NCBI RefSeq assembly: GCF_006965485.1
Contig: NZ_CP041360.1
Coordinates: 1,674,001-1,738,000, forward strand
Length of the DNA stretch: 64,000 nucleotides
Direction of reading: 5' to 3'
DNA from: Spirosoma sp. KCTC 42546
Lineage (GTDB): Bacteria; Bacteroidota; Bacteroidia; Cytophagales; Spirosomataceae
The translations under genes and the position numbers were made by a program. Shown in pieces: positions 43,625-51,656 of the stretch (position 1 is its first letter; the number at the start of each line of letters is the position of its first letter). Below the pieces are notes generated by a model. The model worked only from the letters and a program-made list of their open reading frames with translations. It was not told where the DNA came from and searched no databases.

Positions 43625-44416
43625 ATGAAACTCTTCAGAAATACACAGTTTGCTATACTACCTGCCTTACTGCTTCTGGGCGTCAGCGTAGCCATGATTC
43701 CCAACGCCAAAGAGCCGGTTGGCGTTGGGGTCAAAGTGCCCAAAGGTGCCGAAGTGCTCTTCGATGGCTCGAAGAAGATGCTCGATGAAAAGTGGACGTA
43801 CTGGGAAGGGCCTCGGCTTAAGGCTAGTCTGCCCATCAAGTGGAAGATTGAGCAAGATCCAGCGGGTAGCGGTACGGTCATGAATACGAATGATCCGGCA
43901 GCTGCGGGTGGCCTATATGGTGCGGCCGACATTGTGACCAAAGAAACCTTTCGGGATTTCCGACTGCATGTGGAATTCTATGTGAGCAAAGCGGGTGGAA
44001 ATAGTGGTGTCTATCTGCAGAACCGCTACGAGATTCAGATTTTCGATGGCGATACCACCAGCCACGGCTTAGGTGCGGTCATCAACGAGTCCCCCTCGCC
44101 CTACAAACTGTACAATGGTATCGGGAAATGGAATGCCTATGATATCGAATTCCGGGCCGCTCGTTTCAAAGACGGCAAACGTACCGAACCGGCCATGGTG
44201 ACGTTGTATCTAAACGGTAAAAAAGCACATACCAACCAGAAAATTACGCAGGTTTGGGGTGGTCCGAACTCCGGTATCGACGGGGGGAACGATGGCGGCA
44301 AAGGCGTTACCGATACGCCGGGCGGTCTGAAACTCCAGGCCGAAGGCCATGATGTGCTCTACCGCAACATCTGGATCAAGAAGATGGATATTAAAGAGGC
44401 CAACACGGATTTTTAA
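43625..44416 (+). CDS. DUF1080 (3-keto-disaccharide hydrolase-type) secreted protein
   Basis: A 263-residue protein with a signal peptide (AILPALLLLGVSVAM). DUF1080 features are KGAEVLFDGSKKMLDEKW near the start, FRDFRLHVEFYVSKAGGNSG in the middle, and the GVYLQNRYEIQIFDG strand. A Gly-rich loop GGNDGGKGVTDTPGG and a final LYRNIWIKKM complete it. It is not close to other pathway genes and belongs to a different subgroup from the one at 5830, which suggests a separate glycoside substrate. Confidence 0.88.
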   Translation: MKLFRNTQFAILPALLLLGVSVAMIPNAKEPVGVGVKVPKGAEVLFDGSKKMLDEKWTYWEGPRLKASLPIKWKIEQDPAGSGTVMNTNDPAAAGGLYGAADIVTKETFRDFRLHVEFYVSKAGGNSGVYLQNRYEIQIFDGDTTSHGLGAVINESPSPYKLYNGIGKWNAYDIEFRAARFKDGKRTEPAMVTLYLNGKKAHTNQKITQVWGGPNSGIDGGNDGGKGVTDTPGGLKLQAEGHDVLYRNIWIKKMDIKEANTDF

Positions 44417-44488
44417 GAACTAATGAATGGTTCTAAAACATCTTGATGTAAATTTGTTCACTATAGGTAAACTTCTGTTCTTGGATAG

Positions 44489-44803
44489 ATGTTCAATATA
44501 ATAGCGCGTCGTACGCTACTGGATTATTGCAAACTGTACCCTCAGGCAGCTAATGCATTGAAACAGTGGTATGCAGAGTTGTTGGAACAGGAGTTTACTA
44601 ATTTCAATGAATTGAAGTCCGTTTATGGCCATGTTAGTATCGTCGCCGATGATCGGGTTGTCTTCAACATTATGGGTAATAAATACCGTTTAGTAGTCCG
44701 AATGGTATTTGAGTATAAAGCTATCCAGATCAAGTGGTTCGGTACACACGCGGAGTATGATAAAATTGATGTAACAGCGGTGCAATTTCCAAAGAAACCA
44801 TGA
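44489..44803 (+). CDS. higB: HigB-type toxin, second copy
   Basis: A 104-residue HigB-family predicted mRNA interferase. It has IARRTLLDYCKLYP, DDRVVFNIMGNKYRLVV and the THAEYDKIDV C-terminal segment shared with the toxin at 14731-15042. Elsewhere the two differ considerably, so they are old paralogs or separate acquisitions. The antitoxin ATG overlaps its TGA stop (ATGA), coupling translation. Confidence 0.9.
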   Translation: MFNIIARRTLLDYCKLYPQAANALKQWYAELLEQEFTNFNELKSVYGHVSIVADDRVVFNIMGNKYRLVVRMVFEYKAIQIKWFGTHAEYDKIDVTAVQFPKKP

Positions 44804-45156
44804 AGTTGAAGACGATTAAAACCGAGCAGGAATACGACGAGATGATGGCCTGGGTAGATGAGCACTTCGACCGAAACGTACAGCCAGATAGTTCGGAAGG
44901 AGAGATTTTACAAGTTGCTCTATTGCTGGTGAAAGCCTATGAAGATGTGCACTACCCAATACCTGCTCCAGATCCTATTGATGCGATTCGCCTTAAAATG
45001 GAAGAAAAAGGAGTCAGGAATAAAGACTTTGTGGGGAAACTTGGCAGTAAAAGCTATATATCAGCTGTATTGAATAGACGTAAGCCATTAACGCTAGAAA
45101 TGGCCAGGTTTTTTCATAAAGAATTAGGTATACCAGCAAGTGTGTTATTGGCTTAA
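44800..45156 (+). CDS. higA: HigA-type antitoxin, second copy
   Basis: A 118-residue HigA-like antitoxin. It has an acidic N-terminal half, then the Xre helix-turn-helix NKDFVGKLGSKSYISAVLNR at ~72-91 with KPLTLEMARFFHKELGIPA. It starts four bases inside the toxin gene. It should bind the toxin and repress the operon. Compared with the antitoxin at 14388 the N-terminus is similar (KTIKTEQEYDEMMAW against KVIKNEREYEAALAR). Confidence 0.9.
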   Translation: MKLKTIKTEQEYDEMMAWVDEHFDRNVQPDSSEGEILQVALLLVKAYEDVHYPIPAPDPIDAIRLKMEEKGVRNKDFVGKLGSKSYISAVLNRRKPLTLEMARFFHKELGIPASVLLA

Positions 45157-45298
45157 TATAGTGCTTACATGTCGGTAACGCCTTTAACGGCCTTGTTACC
45201 GTTTTTGCCGTTGGCAAGGCTTAACTAACGCCCAATACTGGAAAAGAGGCTAATCGTGTGTATACTTGTCAAGTGACTCACTTTTAGCCTCTTTCTAT

Positions 45299-46342
45299 AT
45301 GAAATTTCTCTCCATCCTTCTACTCTGTACCGCCTGCTTATTCTGGGCTTGCCAGTCTGCCGAAACGAATACCACAACCTTAACCGCCTACTTTGCTTCG
45401 GATACAAGCGGAGTGGCTAATGGGGGTGTTCGGGTGATTCCGATCAAGACGCTCAATCGCACGTTTAACGTTTGGACGAAGCGGTTTGGCAACAATCCCA
45501 AAATCAAACTGCTGCTGCTGAACGGTGGCCCTGGTGCTACGCATGAATACTTCGAGGTAATGGAAAGTTTTCTGCCCGCCGAAGGCATCGAGTTTATTTA
45601 CTACGATCAACTAGGCACGGGCAATTCCGATAATCCAAAGGATACCACCTTCTGGAGTTTGCCCCGCTACGTGGAAGAAGTAGAGCAGGTTCGTGCCGCC
45701 CTGAACCTCACGCCCGATAACTTTTACTTGCTGGGCCACTCCTGGGGTGGGATTCTGGCCATGCAGTACGCCCTCAAATACAATAATAACCTCAAGGGGT
45801 TGATTATCTCGAACATGATGGCCAGTTGCCCCGACTACGGTAAGTATGCCGATGACGTACTGGCGAAGCAGATGGACCCGGCGGTGGTAAAAGAAGTAAA
45901 CGCCATAGAAGCCAAAGGTGCGTATACGAGTCCCCGTTACATGGAACTCCTCCTGCCAAACTTCTACGCCAAACACATCTGTCGCATTCCCCTCGACCAG
46001 TGGCCCGAACCCATGACCCGAGCGCTGAACAAGACGAACCAGTCGCTGTACGTGACCATGCAGGGGCCCAGTGAATTTGGGATTGCGGGCAACCTAACCA
46101 AGTGGGATGTGAAAGCTGAGTTGCCGAAAATCACCGTTCCTACGCTAACCATTGGGGCTCAACACGATACCATGGATCCCGCACACATGAAATGGATGGC
46201 CACCCAGTTTCCCAATGGTAGCCATCTGTATTGCCCTAACGGGAGCCACATGGCTATGTACGACGACCAGAAGACGTACATGAGCGGGCTGATCAAATTC
46301 ATAAAAGGCGTAAATGCCGGGGAGAAGAAAGGCATCCTCTGA
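45299..46342 (+). CDS. Proline iminopeptidase-like alpha/beta hydrolase, lipoprotein
   Basis: A 347-residue S33-type hydrolase. A lipoprotein signal (LLCTACLFWACQSA) comes first. The oxyanion segment LLNGGPGATHEYF is a variant of the usual HGGPG, the nucleophile is in LGHSWGGILAM, and the catalytic Asp and His fall near GAQHDTMDPAHM and NGSHMAMYD. It probably releases N-terminal proline or similar residues from peptides in the periplasm. The ATG at 45299 is chosen because it gives the signal peptide. Confidence 0.9.
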   Translation: MKFLSILLLCTACLFWACQSAETNTTTLTAYFASDTSGVANGGVRVIPIKTLNRTFNVWTKRFGNNPKIKLLLLNGGPGATHEYFEVMESFLPAEGIEFIYYDQLGTGNSDNPKDTTFWSLPRYVEEVEQVRAALNLTPDNFYLLGHSWGGILAMQYALKYNNNLKGLIISNMMASCPDYGKYADDVLAKQMDPAVVKEVNAIEAKGAYTSPRYMELLLPNFYAKHICRIPLDQWPEPMTRALNKTNQSLYVTMQGPSEFGIAGNLTKWDVKAELPKITVPTLTIGAQHDTMDPAHMKWMATQFPNGSHLYCPNGSHMAMYDDQKTYMSGLIKFIKGVNAGEKKGIL

Positions 46343-46359
46343 GGATACGGCACTGTCGG

Positions 46360-47076
46360 TCAGAATTGATTTTTCAGAGCCAGAGTGGGGTAAATCTGCA
46401 ACCGGTTTTCGGGTGTCAGCACGTGGTAATACAGATAAGCCCTTGATCCAACAGAAACGGTTTTGGTGATTTTAACCCAGACCTGAGGATCAGCGAAGAA
46501 GGCGATTTTCTTACCACGTTGGCTACGGGTCAAATCGGTACCCTGATTCCGATTCTCACTCCACCCAACAAAACTCCCGGCTAGCATGAGCTTGTACTGA
46601 AAAAATCCTTTTCCAAAATAAAAGGTGAGCTGCGGATCATGACTCGGCTTCAGAAAGGTCGTATAACGGTAATTAACACTAGCGCTTAGCCAGGCGCCTT
46701 TCCACTGAAACGGGTAGGCGGCTCCAACGCCAAATGAATTCGTTAGGTAATACCCGTACGAAGGCGGTGCCACCCCCAAACCTCCACTGTACAGCAAAGA
46801 CAGGTAGATTTTAGGGCGCCAGTACCGTAGATTTTTAGAGACTTGTACAAATAGCTGACCGATGTTGTTCGTTTCGCCATTAAAGTCGGTTTGCATTTTT
46901 AACAGAAACGAGCCACTGGAATCGTTACTTTTAAAATACTCGAACGTGAGCGAAGCAAAATTCTGTTTGTTCAGACCGGGGTCAATGGAATGCCTGAAAT
47001 CATAATGGAGTTGAAGCTGTTGCGCCTGATTGGGCAAAGCGGAAACAAGTAAACAAAGCAGGAGTATGGTTTTCAT
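46360..47076 (-). CDS. DUF5020 family outer membrane protein
   Basis: A 238-residue protein with a signal peptide (ILLLCLLVSALPNQAQQ). It is a beta-barrel-like protein: LQLHYDFRHSIDPGLNKQNF, LTFEYFKSND, YWRPKIYLSLLYSGGLGV and a terminal Phe. It matches the DUF5020 family of Bacteroidota, which resembles nucleoside-type Tsx channels. The frame continues upstream to 47322 but only the ATG at 47076 gives a signal peptide. Confidence 0.88.
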   Translation of the reverse strand: MKTILLLCLLVSALPNQAQQLQLHYDFRHSIDPGLNKQNFASLTFEYFKSNDSSGSFLLKMQTDFNGETNNIGQLFVQVSKNLRYWRPKIYLSLLYSGGLGVAPPSYGYYLTNSFGVGAAYPFQWKGAWLSASVNYRYTTFLKPSHDPQLTFYFGKGFFQYKLMLAGSFVGWSENRNQGTDLTRSQRGKKIAFFADPQVWVKITKTVSVGSRAYLYYHVLTPENRLQIYPTLALKNQF

Positions 47077-47244
47077 ACAATTGGGGCTGTAAGACGATTT
47101 TTTGACAAAACTTCGTTTTACAGCCCCGAAAGGCCGGAATTCAGGCAGAAACGTTACGGAATTCAGGTTTCCGGTTGTTGTATAAACAAATAGCTTCGAG
47201 ACGGGCTTATCCGGTTTGACGGATTGATAGATGCCATACTGTAT

Positions 47245-48420
47245 ATGGATGAGTTTGATCGGCGGGCATTTTCCGCTCTTTTTACTAGGGTGATTGAAAC
47301 CTGTTTTGGCCAGCCGCTGCAAAGCCCGCTTTCCGAATCAGAAAGCAAGCATTTAAGTAATGAGATTGAGGAACGCACCGGGCTGGTTGTAGGGTGGAGA
47401 AGCCTAAAAAACTATGCTGCTTTTCTGCTTAACCCCAGCGCAGGTAAACAGGAAAATCCGTCCGTAGCCACCCTCGATACACTGGCCCGGTACGTATTTA
47501 AGGCTCCGGCCACCACGGAGGCAGACCGGAAAAAGAATGAAGAGCATTTTCCGTACTGGTTCCGGTATCGTGAACAGTTTATTCTGCCACCTCCCCCTGA
47601 ACGCGTTGAACCCAAACCCCGGACCAGGAAGAACGTCGTTGGGCTCGTTGCGGGCTTTTTAGGGCTGGTTGTAACTGGCTGGATTCTGTTCGTACGGGAA
47701 GCGGCATTAGAGCAGGTAATCGACGATTTCCACACGACAGATGCCTCGGCACTGAGTCGTACGGGCTGGATGCTGCATGATCCAAATGCGGCTTACTGGA
47801 ATCGGCGGGGCGAAAAGCCGAGTCAACTGACCCTGTTCACACTCAGGGGGGATAACTGGCATAAGACGGGTGAGGCCCCGCAAATTCAGAACTTGCTGTT
47901 CCGGAAAATCCAGAATGACTGTTTTCGTACAGAAGTACATTTTACCGATTTTGTACCCAACGCAAACTGGCAGCAGGCGGGGTTGGTGCTATTGGAGGAT
48001 ACGTTATTTGCCGGAAAAAGTATCCGTATATCGCTGGCCTATAATGACTTCTTCGGGGGCTATGTCCGACCCGGCGAAATTCTGATTCAGGCAGTGGCGT
48101 CCTACGGTAGAGGCTACACCAATCTGGAAGAAATTGCCCATGAGCCTCTGTTTCCACTGGGCAGCCCGGTCAATCAGCGTCTCGCGGTGAATAACCTCAA
48201 AAATTTCGCGTTCAGGGTTGAGAAACAGGGCCAGAAATTTCGGTTCTTATATTCGGCCAGTCCGGTTGACAATTTCTCGTTTAAAGAAGTGGCCACCTAC
48301 GAGTTTGGTATCAAGCCCAATTACGTGGGCCTGTTTGCCTTAAAAGGATTTGTCGATTCAACGGCTGTCATGCCGGTTGCCGTCCGGTATTTTCGTTTAG
48401 ATGGGCAACGGTGCGAGTAG
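47245..48420 (+). CDS. Membrane-anchored protein with putative jelly-roll C-terminal domain
   Basis: A 391-residue protein I cannot name with certainty. The N-terminal ~110 residues are a charged helical, probably cytoplasmic domain. A single membrane helix ([19 protein letters not shown]) sits near residue 145. The remaining ~240 residues are beta-rich and look like a concanavalin-type fold: [40 protein letters not shown] and VGLFALKGF resemble DUF1349-type domains. The layout suggests a sensor or anti-sigma-like signalling protein that binds something outside. The esterase gene starts 34 bases downstream. Confidence 0.6.
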   Translation: MDEFDRRAFSALFTRVIETCFGQPLQSPLSESESKHLSNEIEERTGLVVGWRSLKNYAAFLLNPSAGKQENPSVATLDTLARYVFKAPATTEADRKKNEEHFPYWFRYREQFILPPPPERVEPKPRTRKNVVGLVAGFLGLVVTGWILFVREAALEQVIDDFHTTDASALSRTGWMLHDPNAAYWNRRGEKPSQLTLFTLRGDNWHKTGEAPQIQNLLFRKIQNDCFRTEVHFTDFVPNANWQQAGLVLLEDTLFAGKSIRISLAYNDFFGGYVRPGEILIQAVASYGRGYTNLEEIAHEPLFPLGSPVNQRLAVNNLKNFAFRVEKQGQKFRFLYSASPVDNFSFKEVATYEFGIKPNYVGLFALKGFVDSTAVMPVAVRYFRLDGQRCE

Positions 48421-48454
48421 TAGTAAAAACGGCTGGTCTCCTCCTTCTATCGCC

Positions 48455-49573
48455 ATGAACCGACTTCCTATGAACCGTCTCGCTGTACCATTTCGTCATT
48501 TCGTCTATTCGCTCCTGTTGTTAGGGGCTTTTGTTGTCCTGTCTGCTACGCAGGGATATAGCCAGACCAGCGCTGTCAAGGCGGGTAAGGTCGAACGCAT
48601 CAAAGTGCACGGCAAAGGGCTGGAGGGAAATCTGGCGGGTGATTCACCGGATCGGGATGTATCAATTTATCTGCCGCCTAGTTATCAAACCGATAAGAAG
48701 CGGCATTATCCTGTCATCTATTTCCTGCATGGGTTTACCGACAGCGACGATAAGTGGTACGGTTTCACGAAGCACTGGATCAACCTGCCTGCAGTGGCTG
48801 ATAAGGCGTTGGCGGAGGGGAAAACGAAGGAGTTTATCATCGTGACACCTAATGCCTACAACCGGTTTGCCGGAAGTATGTATTCCAATTCCGTGACGAT
48901 TGGCAACTGGGAGGATTTCGTAGCCGATGAACTGGTGGCCTATATGGATAAAAACTACCGCACCATTCCGCAAGCCAGCAGCCGTGGCTTAGCGGGGCAC
49001 TCGATGGGTGGGTATGGCACGATTCGGATTGGACAGAAGCATCCCGAAATCTTCTCCAGTTTATACCTGCTCAGTCCCTGCTGCATGGTGCCGAACATGA
49101 GTGGATCGATGAGTGCGGAGCGGGCGGCTCAGGCGGAGGGTGTCAAGACGGTGGCTGATTTGGAGAAAGCCGATTTTGGTACAAAAGCCATGTTTGCCTC
49201 GGCGGCTTCGTGGTCACCCAATCCAACGAACGGGCCTTTCTTTCTGGACTTGCCGGTGAAAGATGGCCAGCCGCAACCATTGGTTACGGCCAAATGGGCC
49301 GCCAATGCCCCCCTGGCAACGCTGGATCAATACATTGGCAACATCAAACAACTACACGCGCTGGCCTTCGATGCAGGCTCGAAGGATGCCAGTATTGCCG
49401 CCAACAACAAAATCCTGGACGGCATTCTCACCACCTACAACATTCCGCATACCTACGAAGAGTACGACGGTGATCACATCAACCGAATCGCCGAGCGCAT
49501 CGAACTAAAAATGCTTCCATTTTTCACGGCTAATTTATCGACGGAGCTGGTGAAGGGCGGGAAGAAGAAGTAA
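48455..49573 (+). CDS. Secreted esterase D/feruloyl-esterase-like hydrolase
   Basis: A 372-residue alpha/beta hydrolase of the putative esterase family (PF00756). The signal peptide is [18 protein letters not shown], the oxyanion segment is [17 protein letters not shown], and the nucleophile Ser183 lies in [11 protein letters not shown]. The catalytic His is expected in [12 protein letters not shown]. Family members cleave feruloyl, acetyl or other esters from plant polysaccharides or store other ester activities. The ATG at 48455 is used; 48470 is also possible. Confidence 0.9.
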   Translation: MNRLPMNRLAVPFRHFVYSLLLLGAFVVLSATQGYSQTSAVKAGKVERIKVHGKGLEGNLAGDSPDRDVSIYLPPSYQTDKKRHYPVIYFLHGFTDSDDKWYGFTKHWINLPAVADKALAEGKTKEFIIVTPNAYNRFAGSMYSNSVTIGNWEDFVADELVAYMDKNYRTIPQASSRGLAGHSMGGYGTIRIGQKHPEIFSSLYLLSPCCMVPNMSGSMSAERAAQAEGVKTVADLEKADFGTKAMFASAASWSPNPTNGPFFLDLPVKDGQPQPLVTAKWAANAPLATLDQYIGNIKQLHALAFDAGSKDASIAANNKILDGILTTYNIPHTYEEYDGDHINRIAERIELKMLPFFTANLSTELVKGGKKK

Positions 49574-49605
49574 GTTGGGGAGTTTGATTTAGAGTTGGTT
49601 GGGTT

Positions 49606-49728
49606 GTTCGGCGTAGTATTTTAACTACGCCGTAGCGTTATCCGGTCTCTGACCGTTTTGATAGATACAATTTTTGTTTAGAAATACGCCGGTCAGAGAC
49701 CGGATAACACACGAACGTAGTGAATACT
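49606..49728. repeat. Palindromic repeat on the left side of the ABC-3C cassette
   Basis: It reads GTTCGGCGTAGTATT... at the left end and ACGAACGTAGTGAATACT at the right, with inner arms GCGTTATCCGGTCTCTGACC (49635) and GGTCAGAGACCGGATAAC (to 49708). A very similar element in the same orientation is at 53666-53791, after the cassette. The 250 bases between it and the first cassette gene (49729-49978) are AT-rich and show no gene. Confidence 0.85.
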
Positions 49729-49978
49729 CCGCTCAACTAGGAAGTGAGTAGCTCAAAAATTGTTCATTACTTCTAAAAGCTCCTCAAAACAAGTAAATGC
49801 AGTGTACAATGATAATCGTTTGGGTATAAAAAATATGCGCTAAGAAACTCTAGCTTTCATAAGAAAGGCAAATAGAGGAGTAGTTATTGTGTAGTTTATT
49901 GTTAAAGTGTTGATTTGTAGATATTTTATTCTATAATTGTTGCTAATAAATATTTTATGCAAATTTTCATAGATAATA

Positions 49979-51154
49979 ATGATAACACAGTTTTCCGCAC
50001 CAGAGCAGTCTTTAGGGTACCATTACCAAATTCGTTACGCATTGTATCTTTTATTGAAATCTTATGCCGAGAAGGACTCGGCATATATTCAACTTGAAAA
50101 TTTAGATGATATTACTGTTGGGGATATAGATCAATTGGATCTTTTTCAAACTAAATTTCATGCTCAAAAGACGGTAAATTTATCGAATTCGAGCGTGGAT
50201 TTATGGAAAACAATACGCGTTTGGAGCCAATCAATAATCGACAATTTAATTGATTTAGATAGAGTTGTTCTCTTTTTAGTGACAACTTGTGAAGTCTCAA
50301 ACGATTCAATTTTGTTAGAACTAACTCAAAGAAGTATAGGTCAAAAATCTAACAAAGAAATTGCTGAAAAATTGACAGAAATTTCTAAGAAGTCAAGAAA
50401 TTCTACTTTGCAAGAATCTTTTACGGCCTATAACCTTCTTTCTGATTTACAGAAAGAACAAATGATTAGTAGTATCCAGATTGTCGATTCTTCTTTAAGT
50501 TTTGACGATATTGAGAAGGAGGTAAAAAAATACTTACAACTTGCAATTCTACCACAATATATAAATGGGGCCTATCAAAACTTAGAAGGCTATTGGTATG
50601 GCGAATGTATTAAACATCTATTAGGGCAAAAAGATGCGATAAGATTTAATGATTTACAAAAAGTTATATGGGATATACGAGAAGAATTGTCTAATGACAA
50701 TTTGCCAATTGATGAAATTATACGCTCTGCAGATATAGAAAGGAATGGATTTGATAAACGTATATTTGTTAATCAACTTATAATAGCTGGAGTTGGTGTA
50801 AATACTATTAGTAGAGCTATATTAGACTTTTATCGAAGCTCTGAACAAAGGTCAAAATGGTTACGAGAGGAACTTTTAAACCCTGAAGAGGAAATTATGT
50901 ATGATAAAAAATTGATTGATGACTGGCAGATTAAATTTTCTATATTGTTGGATGATACAGAAAATATGGAAGATGATATTTGTTTAGAAAAGAGTAAACA
51001 TTTCTATGTAAATTTTTATGGAAACACCTATCCTCAAATTTTCATCAGACCAAAAGTGACCGAACCATTTGTTGTACGTGGTAGCTGCCATATGCTAGCA
51101 GATAAGAAAAAAATCGCTTGGCACCCTAAATTTAACCTATTACTGACTAAATAG
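49979..51154 (+). CDS. ABC-3C system effector-like protein with nuclease-type N-terminus
   Basis: A 391-residue protein, first of the three-gene cassette. The N-terminus (SAPEQSLGYHYQIRYALYLL, ENLDDI, LDLFQTKFH, LSNSSVDLWKTIRVWSQSII) resembles the PD-(D/E)xK nuclease region of Cap4/DUF4297-type proteins. The acidic residues of ENLDD and the Q-x-K of FQTKFH could form the active site. The C-terminal ~120 residues, ending in FVVRGSCHMLADKKKIAWHP, probably form the domain that docks with the other components. The predicted role is DNA cleavage on invasion, gated by the ABC ATPase. Codon use is strongly AT-rich compared with flanking genes. Confidence 0.75.
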   Translation: MITQFSAPEQSLGYHYQIRYALYLLLKSYAEKDSAYIQLENLDDITVGDIDQLDLFQTKFHAQKTVNLSNSSVDLWKTIRVWSQSIIDNLIDLDRVVLFLVTTCEVSNDSILLELTQRSIGQKSNKEIAEKLTEISKKSRNSTLQESFTAYNLLSDLQKEQMISSIQIVDSSLSFDDIEKEVKKYLQLAILPQYINGAYQNLEGYWYGECIKHLLGQKDAIRFNDLQKVIWDIREELSNDNLPIDEIIRSADIERNGFDKRIFVNQLIIAGVGVNTISRAILDFYRSSEQRSKWLREELLNPEEEIMYDKKLIDDWQIKFSILLDDTENMEDDICLEKSKHFYVNFYGNTYPQIFIRPKVTEPFVVRGSCHMLADKKKIAWHPKFNLLLTK

Positions 51155-51157
51155 TGT

Positions 51158-51655
51158 ATGCTACCTACTTGGAATGATAGGCCTGTTACAGTTGCGCACT
51201 TACTGAATCCTGCTTTTTGTGGAGAAATTCTTAGGCGTTGCAGCGAATCCTATAAAAAAAATCATATTGATAAAAAAAGTCTCCCTTTTGCTCTTTGTTT
51301 TGTTGTTTTACCGTTAGTCCTTCATTTATCAATAAGGACTGCTTTACCTAAGAAAAGTAATCGTAGATTAGTAGACTGGGTAGAAGATAATAAATATTTA
51401 GTGTTAAAGCTTCCAGGCTTGATACGTATGCTTATTCCATATACTAAGGAAGCAATAATGTTTCTAATGATCTATGATGTAGTGATAATCAATACAGTTG
51501 GTGAAATAGAAGTAATTAAAAAGTCACCTAAGTACAAAGTGCCTGAAGCTATTGAAACTCTTGAATGTTTTTCAAAGGCTGAAATAATAGGAAGCTGGTT
51601 CGCGAAATCGGGCTCTTTTCAATCAATTTTCATAATATTTGGTATCAGACCCTAA
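51158..51655 (+). CDS. ABC-3C system middle component
   Basis: A 165-residue soluble protein matching the middle component of three-component ABC systems: WNDRPVTVAHLLNPAFCGEI at the start, then PFALCFVVLPLVLHLSIRTA and LPKKSNRRLVDWVE. The C-terminus has the alternating hydrophobic strands typical of the family. It probably bridges the effector and the ATPase. It starts three bases after the first gene's stop and ends one base before the ATPase start, so the three genes form a tight operon. Confidence 0.8.
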   Translation: MLPTWNDRPVTVAHLLNPAFCGEILRRCSESYKKNHIDKKSLPFALCFVVLPLVLHLSIRTALPKKSNRRLVDWVEDNKYLVLKLPGLIRMLIPYTKEAIMFLMIYDVVIINTVGEIEVIKKSPKYKVPEAIETLECFSKAEIIGSWFAKSGSFQSIFIIFGIRP

Positions 51656-51656
51656 T

